Shown here: positions 8,143 to 17,126 of the stretch, one piece after another
Position numbering within the stretch: the stretch's first letter is position 1
How the letters are laid out: the number at the start of each line of letters is the position of its first letter
Source: Acidobacteriota bacterium
Lineage (GTDB): Bacteria > Acidobacteriota > Terriglobia > Terriglobales > Acidobacteriaceae
Reading direction: 5' to 3'
Assembly (NCBI GenBank): GCA_025359885.1
Contig: JANYDG010000080.1
Coordinates: forward strand, 1 to 59,486
Length of the DNA stretch: 59,486 nucleotides
The notes under the pieces: model-generated
Told to the model about the DNA's origin: nothing
What the model saw: only the letters and a program-made list of their open reading frames with translations
The model's database searches: none
Program-made: the position numbers and the translations under genes

Positions 8143-9744
8143 GTGAAGCTTACCAGAAGAAAAGCTATCTCTCTGATTTCCGGAGCCCCCGCGCTCCTTT
8201 TGTCCCGCAAATCCCAGGCCGCAGGCACCCTCCTCGGCAACGGTACTCTCTCTGCAGCCGAGGAGACAGCGGCGCATACTGACCTGACTATCACGCCGGG
8301 CCCTTTCAAGGGAACGCGCCAGTCGCTGCGCGAATGGCAGGTTCCCGAGTGGTATCGCGATGCCAAGTTTGGCATCTGGGCGCATTGGGGACCGCAGTCC
8401 GCCGTGGAATACGGTGACTGGTACGCCCGCAATATGTACGTCCAAGGCAGTAAGCAGTACGAATATCACTTGAAAACGTTTGGCCACCCAACGAAGGTCG
8501 GATTCAAGGATCTGATTCCGAAGTGGACGGCAGACAAGTTCGATGCAGATCATTTGTTGGGCCTCTACAAGAAAGCCGGAGCCAGGTACTTCTGCAGCAT
8601 GGCGGTTCATCATGATGGATTCGATCTTTGGGATTCGAAGCACCAGCCGCGGTGGAATGCGGTAGCGACGGGACCGAAGCGAGATATCGTGGGTGCCTTC
8701 CGCAAGGCCGCCCTGAAGCACGATCTGCGCTTTGCGCTGAGCGAGCACCTGGCGCCGAGCTATCACTGGTTCTCAACATCTCATATGAGCGACCAGAGCG
8801 GACCGCTAGCCGGGGTACCATACGATGGCACCGATCCTGCCTATGCCGATCTTTACCACGAGATGCCAAAATACTATCCCTACGGCCGGCAGTTATTAAA
8901 TGATCGCCAGGCACCGATCGCGTGGAAACAGCATTACTTCGAACGCATCAAGGATCTCGTCGACAAGTATCAGCCCGACCTCCTCTACAGCGATGGCGAT
9001 ATCTTTTTCGAGGAGTATGGTCTGGCCCTTGTTGCAAACCTCTACAACGTGAGCGCCAATGGCCACGGCGGGCGCTGCGAGGCTGTGTACACCAGCAAGC
9101 TGCCAACCGACTGCGAAGTGGGGACGTGCATTCTGGACTGGGAGCGCGGCGTGGCTGCCGGAATTCCGGCGAATCCATGGCAGACAGACAGCTGCGTCGG
9201 CGAATGGCACTACAACCGGGAAGCACAATACAAGTCGCCCAAGTACGTGATCGATCTGCTGGTGGATATTGTGAGCCGCAACGGCAACCTGATGTTGAAT
9301 TTCCCGCTCCCCAACAGCGGAGAGCTCGATTACGAGGAGCGGTTGATTCTGGACGAAATTACGAAATGGATGGCGATCAACAGCGAGGGCATCTATGGAA
9401 GCCGTCCGTGGAAGATCTTTGGCGATGGGCCGGTGGCAAATGCGCCAAAGAGCGGCGAAGGCACACGGTTCAACGAATCGGGCCGGAAGGAGTTGACGGC
9501 GGATGATGTGCGCTTTACGACCAGGGGCGACGCGCTCTACGCATTTGTCATGGGCTGGCCGGAAAAGCTGGTGCTGATCAAGCCGCTCGCCACCTCGAGT
9601 CCTCTATCGCCGCCCAGGATCAGCAACGTGGAGCTGCTCGGTTACCACGACAAAGTGATTTGGTCCCAGGATGAACAGGGCCTCACCGTCGTCATGCCAG
9701 AAAAGAAGCCCTGCGACCATGCCATCACGTTGAAGATCGTCTGA
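8143..9744 (+). CDS. Exported GH29 alpha-L-fucosidase
   Basis: A 533-residue enzyme hydrolysing alpha-L-fucosyl linkages. The N-terminus carries a Tat-type signal (TRRKAISLISG, hydrophobic to about residue 28), so it should act in the periplasm or outside. The GH29 barrel starts at about residue 65 (WYRDAKFGIWAHWGPQS) with the conserved YFCSMAVHHDGFDLWDS block; the nucleophile candidate is D284 in YSDGD. A beta-sandwich C-terminal domain follows. The GTG start has GGAGG 11-15 bp upstream. Its codon use is less C-ending than that of the flanking genes, which may hint at a different history. An L-fucose/L-arabinose isomerase-family gene lies 22 kb away. Confidence 0.9.
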   Translation: MKLTRRKAISLISGAPALLLSRKSQAAGTLLGNGTLSAAEETAAHTDLTITPGPFKGTRQSLREWQVPEWYRDAKFGIWAHWGPQSAVEYGDWYARNMYVQGSKQYEYHLKTFGHPTKVGFKDLIPKWTADKFDADHLLGLYKKAGARYFCSMAVHHDGFDLWDSKHQPRWNAVATGPKRDIVGAFRKAALKHDLRFALSEHLAPSYHWFSTSHMSDQSGPLAGVPYDGTDPAYADLYHEMPKYYPYGRQLLNDRQAPIAWKQHYFERIKDLVDKYQPDLLYSDGDIFFEEYGLALVANLYNVSANGHGGRCEAVYTSKLPTDCEVGTCILDWERGVAAGIPANPWQTDSCVGEWHYNREAQYKSPKYVIDLLVDIVSRNGNLMLNFPLPNSGELDYEERLILDEITKWMAINSEGIYGSRPWKIFGDGPVANAPKSGEGTRFNESGRKELTADDVRFTTRGDALYAFVMGWPEKLVLIKPLATSSPLSPPRISNVELLGYHDKVIWSQDEQGLTVVMPEKKPCDHAITLKIV

Positions 9745-9928
9745 GTCCGAGGCAAATGCAGCGTAGCTGGAGTGCTGTCGACCAGACTCTTGGCAAAGAA
9801 CCTGTCGGGGGGCCGAGCCGTGTGGGCATCACGTACGGCCTCGTCCCCGGTCCGGCATCCGCCTCGATGCCGTTGCACACAATTAACCCCGGAAAGCGCA
9901 CAATAGAAGTGCAGAGGGGGAATTACCC

Positions 9929-11320
9929 GTGAACTGGTCAAATTGCCCAAACATACCCCCCCCTCCCCCCCCTTGTTTCCCCGTCTCTTCGCCCCAAAAG
10001 AGCCCCGGATATCGCAACCTGCAATATTTTCTCCTGATTCTCCTGCTGGCCCTCGCCAAAGCAGCCTCGGCCCAGCCGCCACCCGGCTCGCCGCTCGTCT
10101 ATAAGCTCGAAATCCGCGACACCATCCAGCCCATCTCCGCCGCCCGCCTCGACCGCGCCCTTCAGGTCGCCCGTCGCGACCACGCCGCCGCTCTGCTGGT
10201 CGAGCTCGACACCCCCGGCGGCCTCCTCGACTCCACCCGCCACATGGTCGGCGCCATCCTCACTTCGCCCGTTCCGGTCATCGTCTCCATCGCACCCGCC
10301 GGGGCCCGCGCCGGGTCCGCCGGCTTCTTCATCCTCGAATCAGCCGACATCGCCGCCATGGCCCCCGGCACCAACGCCGGAGCCGCCCACCCCGTCCTCG
10401 CCTCCGGCCAGGTTCCGGACGAAATCATGAAGATTAAAATGGAGAATGACGCAGCCGCCTTCCTCCGCTCCTACTCCAACCTGCGAGGCCGCAACTCCAC
10501 CCTCGCCGAAGAAGCCGTCCGCAACTCCAAATCCTTCTCTGCCGACGAAGCACGCGCGCAACACCTCATCGACCTCACCGCCGCCAGCGAAACCCAGCTC
10601 CTCACGGCCCTGGACGGCAAATCCGTCACCCGCCCAGACAAATCCTCCTTGACGCTCCACCTCGCCTACGCCCGCATCCTCACCATCGAGCCCACCGTCC
10701 GCGAACGCCTCCTCAGCCTCCTCGCCGACCCCAATCTCGCCCTCATCCTCCTCGTCGCCGGAGCCCTCCTCGTCTACCTGGAGTTCAACACCCCCGGCAC
10801 CATCGTCCCCGGAGCACTCGGCACCGTCCTCGTCCTGCTCGGCGTCTTCTCCCTCAACCTGCTCCCCATCCGCCACACCGCCATCCTGCTGCTCATCGCT
10901 GCTGCCGTCCTCATCATCCTCGAGGTCAAGTTCGCCAGCCACGGAGCGCTCGCCATCGCCGGCATCACCTGCCTCGTCTTCGGCACCCTCACCCTGGTCG
11001 ACGCGCCTATCCCGGAGATGGCGGTCAACCCATGGCTCGCCGTCGCGCTCGCCCTGGCCTTCGGCAGCATCACGGTCGTCCTGCTGCGGCTGGCCCTCCG
11101 CGCCAAACGCAACAAGTCGCTGATCGGCCCGGCAGCCCTGGTCGGCTCCCCCGCCATCGCCATTGAAGACATCTCCGCCCTCCCCATCGGCCATATATTA
11201 GTCCAGGGAGAAATCTGGCAGGCCACCTCCGCAGTTCCCTTACCCGCCCAATCCAAACTCAAAGTAACGGGCCACCAGGGCGACACCCTTGCAGTTGAAC
11301 TTCTGACCCCTGACCCCTGA
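9929..11320 (+). CDS. NfeD-family membrane-bound serine protease (ClpP class)
   Basis: A 463-residue protein with an N-terminal hydrophobic signal or anchor (about residues 30-48), a ClpP/crotonase-like protease domain, four to five transmembrane helices and a C-terminal OB-fold (NfeD domain). The probable nucleophile is S130 in GARAGSAGFF. The related archaeal 1510-N protease uses a Ser-Lys dyad and cleaves the C-terminal region of stomatin. The next gene encodes a slipin, the usual genomic partner. GTG 9929 follows GAGGGGG with about 9 bp spacing. The last residues (TPDP) and the stop codon are encoded by a heptamer repeat. Confidence 0.88.
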   Translation: MNWSNCPNIPPPPPPCFPVSSPQKSPGYRNLQYFLLILLLALAKAASAQPPPGSPLVYKLEIRDTIQPISAARLDRALQVARRDHAAALLVELDTPGGLLDSTRHMVGAILTSPVPVIVSIAPAGARAGSAGFFILESADIAAMAPGTNAGAAHPVLASGQVPDEIMKIKMENDAAAFLRSYSNLRGRNSTLAEEAVRNSKSFSADEARAQHLIDLTAASETQLLTALDGKSVTRPDKSSLTLHLAYARILTIEPTVRERLLSLLADPNLALILLVAGALLVYLEFNTPGTIVPGALGTVLVLLGVFSLNLLPIRHTAILLLIAAAVLIILEVKFASHGALAIAGITCLVFGTLTLVDAPIPEMAVNPWLAVALALAFGSITVVLLRLALRAKRNKSLIGPAALVGSPAIAIEDISALPIGHILVQGEIWQATSAVPLPAQSKLKVTGHQGDTLAVELLTPDP

Positions 11321-11355
11321 ACCCTGACATCTGAACCCTGAACCCTGAACCCTGG
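11303..11355 (+). repeat. 7-bp tandem repeat, 7.5 copies (CTGACCC/CTGAACC)
   Basis: Units in order: CTGACCC twice, CTGAACC, CTGACAT, CTGAACC three times, CTGG. The array encodes the last codons and the TGA of the NfeD gene and ends 2 bp before a -10-like TACAAT (11358-11363) of the slipin gene. It matches the array at 2994-3028 in unit and placement. Confidence 0.92.
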
Positions 11356-11392
11356 CGTACAATCCTCCACAGAGCAGGAGCAACCAAAAATC

Positions 11393-12193
11393 ATGCCATT
11401 CGTCGGATTTCCATTCCTCATCTTCGCCGTCATCTTCGCCCTCTACGCCCTTAACTCCATCAAAATCGTCCAGGAATACGACCGCGGCGTCATCTTCCGC
11501 CTGGGTAAGATGCAAGCCAATCCCAAGGGACCGGGAGTCATCTTCGTCTTTGCCCCCATCGACAAGATGGTCCGCATTTCCCTGCGCCAGCAGGTCATGG
11601 AAGTTCCCCCGCAAGACGTTATTACCCGCGACAACGTCACCATCAAGGTCAACGCCGTCGTCACCATGCGCGTCATTGACCCCACTCTGGCCGTCGTCAA
11701 GGTAGAGAACTACGCCTACCAGACATCGCAATTTGCCCAGACCACCCTCCGCTCCGTCCTCGGCGAGGTCGAGCTCGACGAGTTGCTGAGCCACCGCGAC
11801 AAGCTCAACCTCCGCATCCAGGGCATCATCGACCAGCGCACCGAGCCCTTCGGCGTCAAAGTGCTCTCCGTAGAAGTGAAGCAGGTCGATCTGCCCGAAT
11901 CCATGATGCGCGCCATGGCCAAGCAGGCCGAGGCAGAGCGCGAAAAGCGCTCCAAGAGCATCCACGCCGAGGGTGAACTCAACGCCGCGCAAAAGCTCGT
12001 CGAGGCCGCCCACCTGCTCGCCACCGAGCCGCTCACCATGCAGCTCCGCTATCTGCAGACGCTCACCGAGATCGGCGTCGAAAAAAACACCACCATCATC
12101 TTTCCCCTGCCCGTCGATCTGCTCTCGCTGGTACGCGACGCCATACCAAAAGGAGCAACACCCCACGCCCAAATCGACGCTCAGCAGTCGTAA
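11393..12193 (+). CDS. Slipin (SPFH/stomatin-family membrane protein)
   Basis: A 266-residue protein with one N-terminal membrane helix (about residues 3-22) followed at once by the SPFH domain ([14 protein letters not shown] onward) and an Ala/Glu-rich coiled coil near residues 175-215. Stomatins form oligomeric scaffolds in membrane microdomains. Together with the upstream NfeD protease this is the conserved NfeD-slipin pair. The C-terminus carries the hydrophobic [11 protein letters not shown] segment common in slipins. The start is ATG 11393, with AGGAG about 12 bp upstream. Confidence 0.9.
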   Translation: MPFVGFPFLIFAVIFALYALNSIKIVQEYDRGVIFRLGKMQANPKGPGVIFVFAPIDKMVRISLRQQVMEVPPQDVITRDNVTIKVNAVVTMRVIDPTLAVVKVENYAYQTSQFAQTTLRSVLGEVELDELLSHRDKLNLRIQGIIDQRTEPFGVKVLSVEVKQVDLPESMMRAMAKQAEAEREKRSKSIHAEGELNAAQKLVEAAHLLATEPLTMQLRYLQTLTEIGVEKNTTIIFPLPVDLLSLVRDAIPKGATPHAQIDAQQS

Positions 12194-12198
12194 GATGA

Positions 12199-12960
12199 AT
12201 GCAGGACTTCCAGATGAGTGCTGCATTTGAAGAGGAAGAAGAGGAACTCGACTACCGCTCCCGGCGGTCAGCCTCTTCGCGCCCCAACACCCACGACCGT
12301 GAATTGACACTCAGCTCCAGCACCCTGCTTGCCATCTTTTTTGGCCTGGTGCTGGTCTGCGGATTGTTTTTCGCCCTCGGCTACACCCTCGGCCGCCGCG
12401 CTCCGGCTGACGCTGCACAGTCTTCCGCGGGTCCGGCTGCCCCGGCCAGCTCACTCTTTGGGAGCTCCCAGGCCAAACCCTCGGCCGCCCAGGGTGGCAA
12501 AGCCCCCGCACCGGCTCCTCCGGCTGCGACAACGGACCCAACCCTCTCCGACGCCTCCGCGCCCATTTCGCCGGAGGCCGCTTCGGGCAGCGCACCGGTC
12601 GAAGAAAAAGCCGTTTCTCATTCGCTGGCCCCGCCGCCGGTGACCTCTCAGCCACAGCCACAATCCCCGTTGGTGAAGACTTCCGCCAAACTCAACCTAA
12701 CGCCTGTTGCCACTCCCGCTCCAACGACCGTTGCTCCCGTCCAGAATGGCTATATGGTGCAGATCGCCGCCGTCTCTAACCCGGCCGATGCCGACGTACT
12801 CGTGGGCGCGTTGCGCAAGCGCGGCTACTCCGTCCTTGTTCGCCACGATGCAGGCGACCCACTGATGCACGTCCAGGTGGGCCCGTTTACTGCCCGCGCC
12901 GACGCCAGCGCCATGCGCCAGAAGCTGCTCGCCGACGGCTACAACGCCATCCTCAAGTAG
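12199..12960 (+). CDS. Membrane-anchored SPOR-domain protein
   Basis: A 253-residue protein: an acidic N-terminus with EEEEEE, a transmembrane helix (about residues 43-65), a long Pro/Ala/Ser-rich periplasmic linker and a C-terminal SPOR domain (about residues 180-253, starting NGYMVQIAAVSNPADADVL). SPOR domains bind denuded glycan strands at division septa, so a cell-division or envelope role is likely. Start is ATG 12199; ATG 12214 is equally possible. The gene follows the slipin gene by 5 bp and is probably in the same operon. Confidence 0.82.
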   Translation: MQDFQMSAAFEEEEEELDYRSRRSASSRPNTHDRELTLSSSTLLAIFFGLVLVCGLFFALGYTLGRRAPADAAQSSAGPAAPASSLFGSSQAKPSAAQGGKAPAPAPPAATTDPTLSDASAPISPEAASGSAPVEEKAVSHSLAPPPVTSQPQPQSPLVKTSAKLNLTPVATPAPTTVAPVQNGYMVQIAAVSNPADADVLVGALRKRGYSVLVRHDAGDPLMHVQVGPFTARADASAMRQKLLADGYNAILK

Positions 12961-13039
12961 TTTGCGGGCGCGAATGAACAGCCAACATCCTTTGCACTAC
13001 CAGCAATAGCCGAGTCTTTGCAATGAACGTTCTATGCTT

Positions 13040-13098
13040 TGCAATCTCTGTTGCGCAAAGTGCAGTCGCTGTTGCGCGAAGTGCAATCTAGGTTGCAG
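13040..13098 (+). repeat. 21-bp tandem repeat, 2.8 copies
   Basis: Units at 13040-13060, 13061-13081 and a partial 13082-13098, each starting TGCA(A/G)TC and containing GTTGCGC. The third copy covers the stop codon of plsC on the minus strand (13088-13090). Confidence 0.8.
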
Positions 13099-13807
13099 GC
13101 GCGCGCATCCACTCCGGCAATCCAAACGCAATCGCTGCTCGCACCAACTGGAGCAGTTCATCCCGGTCTGCGGCGCTGGCCGGATAGACTGCCGGGTGAA
13201 ACACCACCCGCGCTACCCCCGGCTGCACCAGCTGGCTCCCCCGGCCCATCATGGTTTCCGTTCCAGAGATGGAAACCGGAATACACGGCGAGCCCGACTG
13301 CATGCCCAGGAAAAACGGCCCTTTTTTGAAGGGCAGCATACGCCCGTCCCGGGAGCGGGTACCCTCGACGAACGTGGTGATATGAATACCTTTAGCCAGC
13401 ACTGCCTGTGCCTGCCGTGTACTCTCCTGGGCATTGCCGAGGCTGCCGTCGCGGGTCACAGGCACAAACTCGGCGAGGCGCATCGCGTAACCCAGCAGCG
13501 GCAGTTTGCCCAGCGATTTCTTATAAAAAACTGAAGTCCGCCCCGGAATGCACGCCGTCAGCACCGGCGGGTCAAGGTTTGAAACATGGTTGGCCATGAA
13601 AATACAGGCTTTACCCGCTGGAATGTTCTCCAACCCGTGAACATCCAACCGGATTCCCGCCAGACGAAAGCCCAGCCGAACGATGAAAAAGCTGACCCGG
13701 TACAGCGGCATCACATCGCCCGTAATCAGACACCATGGGAAAAAGACAGCGGCTGTAGGCAGCGCAAGCGCCGCCACCACCAACAGTAAGAACACGTTAC
13801 GAATCAT
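13088..13807 (-). CDS. plsC: 1-acyl-sn-glycerol-3-phosphate acyltransferase
   Basis: A 239-residue membrane-bound acyltransferase that turns lysophosphatidic acid into phosphatidic acid. Visible PlsC signatures: an N-terminal hydrophobic helix (residues 4-25), the catalytic NHVSNLD motif (H74, D79) and the EGTR substrate-binding motif (148-151), followed by FKKGPFFL. Length is normal. It is the last gene of a long minus-strand row and overlaps the end of mpl by 4 bp. No terminator is visible downstream; a 21-bp repeat covers the stop. Confidence 0.9.
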   Translation of the reverse strand: MIRNVFLLLVVAALALPTAAVFFPWCLITGDVMPLYRVSFFIVRLGFRLAGIRLDVHGLENIPAGKACIFMANHVSNLDPPVLTACIPGRTSVFYKKSLGKLPLLGYAMRLAEFVPVTRDGSLGNAQESTRQAQAVLAKGIHITTFVEGTRSRDGRMLPFKKGPFFLGMQSGSPCIPVSISGTETMMGRGSQLVQPGVARVVFHPAVYPASAADRDELLQLVRAAIAFGLPEWMRAPAT

Positions 13808-15279
13808 GCTTTGGCCCGCCTCTTTAGTTCAGACGGCAGCTTTTCATAGATTCCATCAAAGCCGCCATTGGACAAGATTGCGATTACATCGCCTGGCTGG
13901 ACCTGCCCCGTGATCGAATCAACAATCCCAGCCACGTCCGCGCAAAGCTCAGCAGGCTTGCCAGCTGCGTTCAATGCCGCAATTACCTGCTCAGGATGCA
14001 GCCGCTCGTGCTCTGGAATGCGCGCCTGCTGATAGACCGCAGCCAGGATGACACGGTCTGCAAGCGCCAGGCTTTCAACAAGTTCCCGCTGAAACACATT
14101 GCGGCGCAGGGTATTTGACCGTGGCTCAAGCACAGCCCAAAGCCGCGCACGCGGGTAGGACTGGCGCAACGCCCGCAACGTCTCTCGAATCGCGGTCGGG
14201 TGATGGGCAAAGTCGTCGATGATCGTCACCCCGCCGAGGATGGCCCGCACCTCAAGCCGCCGCTTGACGCTGCGAAAACTGGCCAGCGCCGCCTGAATCG
14301 CCTCGATCGGCACACCCTGGCTTGCCGCCAGAGCCGCAGCGGCGGTCGCGTTAAGGGCGTTATGTTCGCCTGCCAGCGACATCTCAAGCGCAGCCCAGAG
14401 CTTGCCTTGATGGTGCACATTCCAAAGGCTTTTCCCGCTCTCATGCCGCAGATTCTCAATGCGCCATTCGGCCCCCGGCGTGAATCCGTACCGCTCCACG
14501 GGGCAAAAGGCGTGGCTCGTACACTCGGTCACGTGGGCGCTACCGTCGTAGGCAACGATGATTCCCCGTCGCGGCACCAGGTTCACGAGGCGCTTGAAGG
14601 CCGTCTTCACCTGCTCAAGATCGGCATAAATGTCGGCGTGGTCAAACTCGACGCTGGTAAGAATCAGCCCGTCAGGAAAGTAGTGCAGAAACTTGGGGCC
14701 TTTGTCGAAAAATGCCGTATCGTACTCGTCGCCCTCAAGCAGGAATGGCCGCGTCGGGCGCAACTGATAGCTCGTCTCAAAATTCTCAGCCACGCCGCCG
14801 ATCAGAAACGACGGTTCAAACGCTGGATTCCAGCGCGCGGCCGTCTGGTAGATCCAGGCGAGCATGCTGGTGGTTGTGGTCTTGCCGTGGGTTCCGGCGA
14901 CGACCAGGGATTGACGGCCTGGCAGGAACTCTTCCCTGAGTATGGCAGCCATCGAAGTAAACGGAATTCGCTCATCGAGAATGCGCTCGACCTCAGGGTT
15001 GCCGCGCGAGAGGGCGTTGCCGATGACTACCATATCCGGCCTGGAATCAAGGTTTTCTGCGGCGTAAGGCTGAGAAACCTCAATGCCCATGGCACCGAGC
15101 TGGTCGCTCATCGGGGGGTAAGCGGCGGCATCGGAGCCGGTGACGCGGACACCTTTTTCGCGAAGCAACCCGGCCAGCGAAGCCATGGCCGTGCCGCAGA
15201 TGCCGCTCAGGTGGATGTGCTTTTGCAGTTTGCTTGAAGCGCTGGAATCGGACACAGCTTCCATTATCGCCCGACTCAT
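13804..15279 (-). CDS. mpl: UDP-MurNAc:L-Ala-gamma-D-Glu-meso-DAP ligase (peptidoglycan recycling)
   Basis: A 491-residue Mur-ligase-type enzyme that attaches recycled tripeptide to UDP-MurNAc. N-terminal nucleotide-binding motif GICGTAMASLAG (26-37), ATP P-loop GTHGKTTTTS (129-138), and the Mpl-specific EGDEYDTAFFDKGPKF and LEPRSNTLRRNVFQ segments, which separate it from MurC. Its ATG overlaps the ldcA stop codon by 4 bp. Together with LdcA and the DapF homologue upstream it marks a murein-recycling cluster. Confidence 0.93.
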   Translation of the reverse strand: MSRAIMEAVSDSSASSKLQKHIHLSGICGTAMASLAGLLREKGVRVTGSDAAAYPPMSDQLGAMGIEVSQPYAAENLDSRPDMVVIGNALSRGNPEVERILDERIPFTSMAAILREEFLPGRQSLVVAGTHGKTTTTSMLAWIYQTAARWNPAFEPSFLIGGVAENFETSYQLRPTRPFLLEGDEYDTAFFDKGPKFLHYFPDGLILTSVEFDHADIYADLEQVKTAFKRLVNLVPRRGIIVAYDGSAHVTECTSHAFCPVERYGFTPGAEWRIENLRHESGKSLWNVHHQGKLWAALEMSLAGEHNALNATAAAALAASQGVPIEAIQAALASFRSVKRRLEVRAILGGVTIIDDFAHHPTAIRETLRALRQSYPRARLWAVLEPRSNTLRRNVFQRELVESLALADRVILAAVYQQARIPEHERLHPEQVIAALNAAGKPAELCADVAGIVDSITGQVQPGDVIAILSNGGFDGIYEKLPSELKRRAKA

Positions 15280-16220
15280 CGAGCGACCGCTGGTTCCAGC
15301 AGGCGGAGTTCGGGGTCAATGGTAGCGACCAGCTCCGCTTCGACGCCAAATGTCAGGGTTACGTTGGCGCGGGAGACATGGCCGCTGCGCAGGCCGATGA
15401 CGATGGGTCCCTCGAAATCTTCGAGAGCGCTGAGAATTGCTTCCTCCAGCAGCTCGGGTCGCGCGCCGGGTGAGTTGCAATCAAGCATTTCGCCGAAGAT
15501 GATGCCTTTGACTCCGTCGAGCTTCTCTGCCTGTTTCAGCTGCCAGAGCATGCGGTCAATCTGGTAGGGCTTGGCGGATACATCCTCTAAAAACAGCAAC
15601 TTGCCCTCGGTCTGCGGCTCGTATGCGGTGCCCAGAAGAGCCACGAGAATGCTGAGGCAGCCGCCGTACAGCGTGGCGCGCACGGGCATTGCATCGGCGC
15701 TGGGGCGCAGCAGGCGCAGACCCTCGGCCTTGCCTACTTTGTACGGTTCTCCAGAGAGGGCTGCGAGCAGGCTGGGCAGGTGGACCCCGTCTTCACGACC
15801 AAAGTCAGGCGAAACCATGGGGCCGTGGAAGGCGGGAAGGTTGAGCGTATCAAGAAGGGTAATTTGCAGCGCGGTCAGGTCGCTGTAGCCAAAGAGCGGC
15901 TTGGGATGATCGCCGATCACGTCCATGTCGAGGCCCTCAAGCAGATAGTTTGAGCCGTAGCCGCCTCGCGTCGAAAAAATCAGTCGCACCGAATCGTCGG
16001 CGAATGCTGCGTGCAGGTCGAGAAGGCGCTGCTCGACGGTTCCGGCAAAGTAGAGCGGGCCGCGGGTAAGCATGTGAGGCGCTTCGATGGGTAGAAAGCC
16101 GAGGTTGCGCAAAACAGCCAGGCCGCGCCCCACCTTGGCCGCATCGGGCGTTGAGGCAGGCGAAAGCACCGCTGCCTTGACGCCGACGGCGGCTGCGCGA
16201 GGCCGGAGGAGTTCAGCCAT
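15276..16220 (-). CDS. ldcA: LD-carboxypeptidase, peptidase family S66
   Basis: A 314-residue cytoplasmic serine peptidase that removes the terminal D-Ala from murein tetrapeptides, producing the tripeptide used by Mpl. The S66 triad is visible: nucleophile S113 (FGYSD), E212 (FLEDVSAKPYQIDRML) and H281 (RSGHVS). An STRGGYGS segment at 83-90 is also typical. The gene begins directly after the dapF-like stop and overlaps mpl by 4 bp. The related MccF-type S66 enzymes are an alternative, but the gene context favours LdcA. Confidence 0.9.
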   Translation of the reverse strand: MAELLRPRAAAVGVKAAVLSPASTPDAAKVGRGLAVLRNLGFLPIEAPHMLTRGPLYFAGTVEQRLLDLHAAFADDSVRLIFSTRGGYGSNYLLEGLDMDVIGDHPKPLFGYSDLTALQITLLDTLNLPAFHGPMVSPDFGREDGVHLPSLLAALSGEPYKVGKAEGLRLLRPSADAMPVRATLYGGCLSILVALLGTAYEPQTEGKLLFLEDVSAKPYQIDRMLWQLKQAEKLDGVKGIIFGEMLDCNSPGARPELLEEAILSALEDFEGPIVIGLRSGHVSRANVTLTFGVEAELVATIDPELRLLEPAVAR

Positions 16221-17126
16221 TTACCAGGCCTCGCCCTTGGCGATCAGGGTGGCCGGGCCAGTGAGAAAGAGCTTTTGGTCAGGTCCGGCCCATTCAACCG
16301 TCTGGATGCCGCCTGGAGCTGCGACCTCCAACGGTGAAGATGCACCGTAGACGCCAATCATGGCCGTGGCGGTGGCCGAGGTTCCTGTACCGGACGAAGT
16401 AGTGGGGCCAACGCCGCGCTCAAAGATGCGCAGACCGACCTGGCTCATCGAACGGGAGGACCGGGCCAGAATGCGAACAAATTCGACATTGGTCTGCTCA
16501 GGAAAGTCAGGATGGAAGCAGATTTCTTCGCCGATTTCTTCCCAGGAGCGGTCACCGATGGAGAAATCCGAAGCGTCGGGGTCCCCCGCTGGAATCAGGA
16601 TGACAAAATGCGGGTTGCCCATGTCGACATAGACGCCATCGATCACGGTACCGTCGGCCAGCTCAACAGCGCGCTCTTCAAACTCCGGCACGTCCATGTC
16701 GGTGGTGATCAGGACGGTAGGGCCGCCGCTGTCAGATTCGCGGAAGTCGCGGATGGTGCAGAGGCGAACGCCTGCATCCGTTTCAACGGCCAGTTCGTCT
16801 CCGGGCTGGGAATTCAGCTCCTCGGCCATCCATGCGGCGACGCAGCGGGTACCGTTGCCGCTGATTTCGGCGATGGAGCCGTCCGCATTGTAGAGCGTGA
16901 TGCAGCCAGAGGGGTCGCCTTGCTGACCACTCCAACTGAAGAACTCAACGCCGTCCGCGCCGATGCTGGTGTTTCGTTCGCAAAGACGTCGAGCCAGGTC
17001 CGCCTTGTCGTAACCGGCAACATCCTCTTCGCTGATGATCAGGAAGTCATTGCCGCAGGCGTGTGCTTTAGTGAATGGAATCAAAGGTTTAATCTTCCTC
17101 CGGGTCACGGAAAGTCTTGAGGACAT
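16221..17126 (-). CDS. Diaminopimelate epimerase homologue with both catalytic Cys replaced by Ser
   Basis: The fold-defining DapF features are all present: FTKAHACGNDFLI near the start, NADGS, GNPHFV, and two pseudo-symmetric halves. The two active-site cysteines are not. The CGNGxR motif reads ISGNGTRC (S89, codon 16860-16862), and the second ACGTG motif reads SSGTG (S245, codon 16392-16394), with GVGPT in place of GxGET. DAP epimerases use a Cys-Cys acid/base pair, so this protein either works with serines or acts on another substrate. The start is chosen as ATG 17126; a longer frame reaches 17195 but overlaps mgtC further. It sits between mgtC and ldcA in a recycling operon. Confidence 0.8.
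   Translation of the reverse strand: MSSRLSVTRRKIKPLIPFTKAHACGNDFLIISEEDVAGYDKADLARRLCERNTSIGADGVEFFSWSGQQGDPSGCITLYNADGSIAEISGNGTRCVAAWMAEELNSQPGDELAVETDAGVRLCTIRDFRESDSGGPTVLITTDMDVPEFEERAVELADGTVIDGVYVDMGNPHFVILIPAGDPDASDFSIGDRSWEEIGEEICFHPDFPEQTNVEFVRILARSSRSMSQVGLRIFERGVGPTTSSGTGTSATATAMIGVYGASSPLEVAAPGGIQTVEWAGPDQKLFLTGPATLIAKGEAW

Noticed and set aside
13034-13534. A Cys-rich 166-residue protein on the plus strand
   Set aside because: The cysteines come from the 21-bp repeat and the rest is antisense to plsC.
14200-15237. A 345-codon plus-strand frame opposite mpl
   Set aside because: It is a shadow of mpl, whose motifs and operon overlaps are unambiguous.
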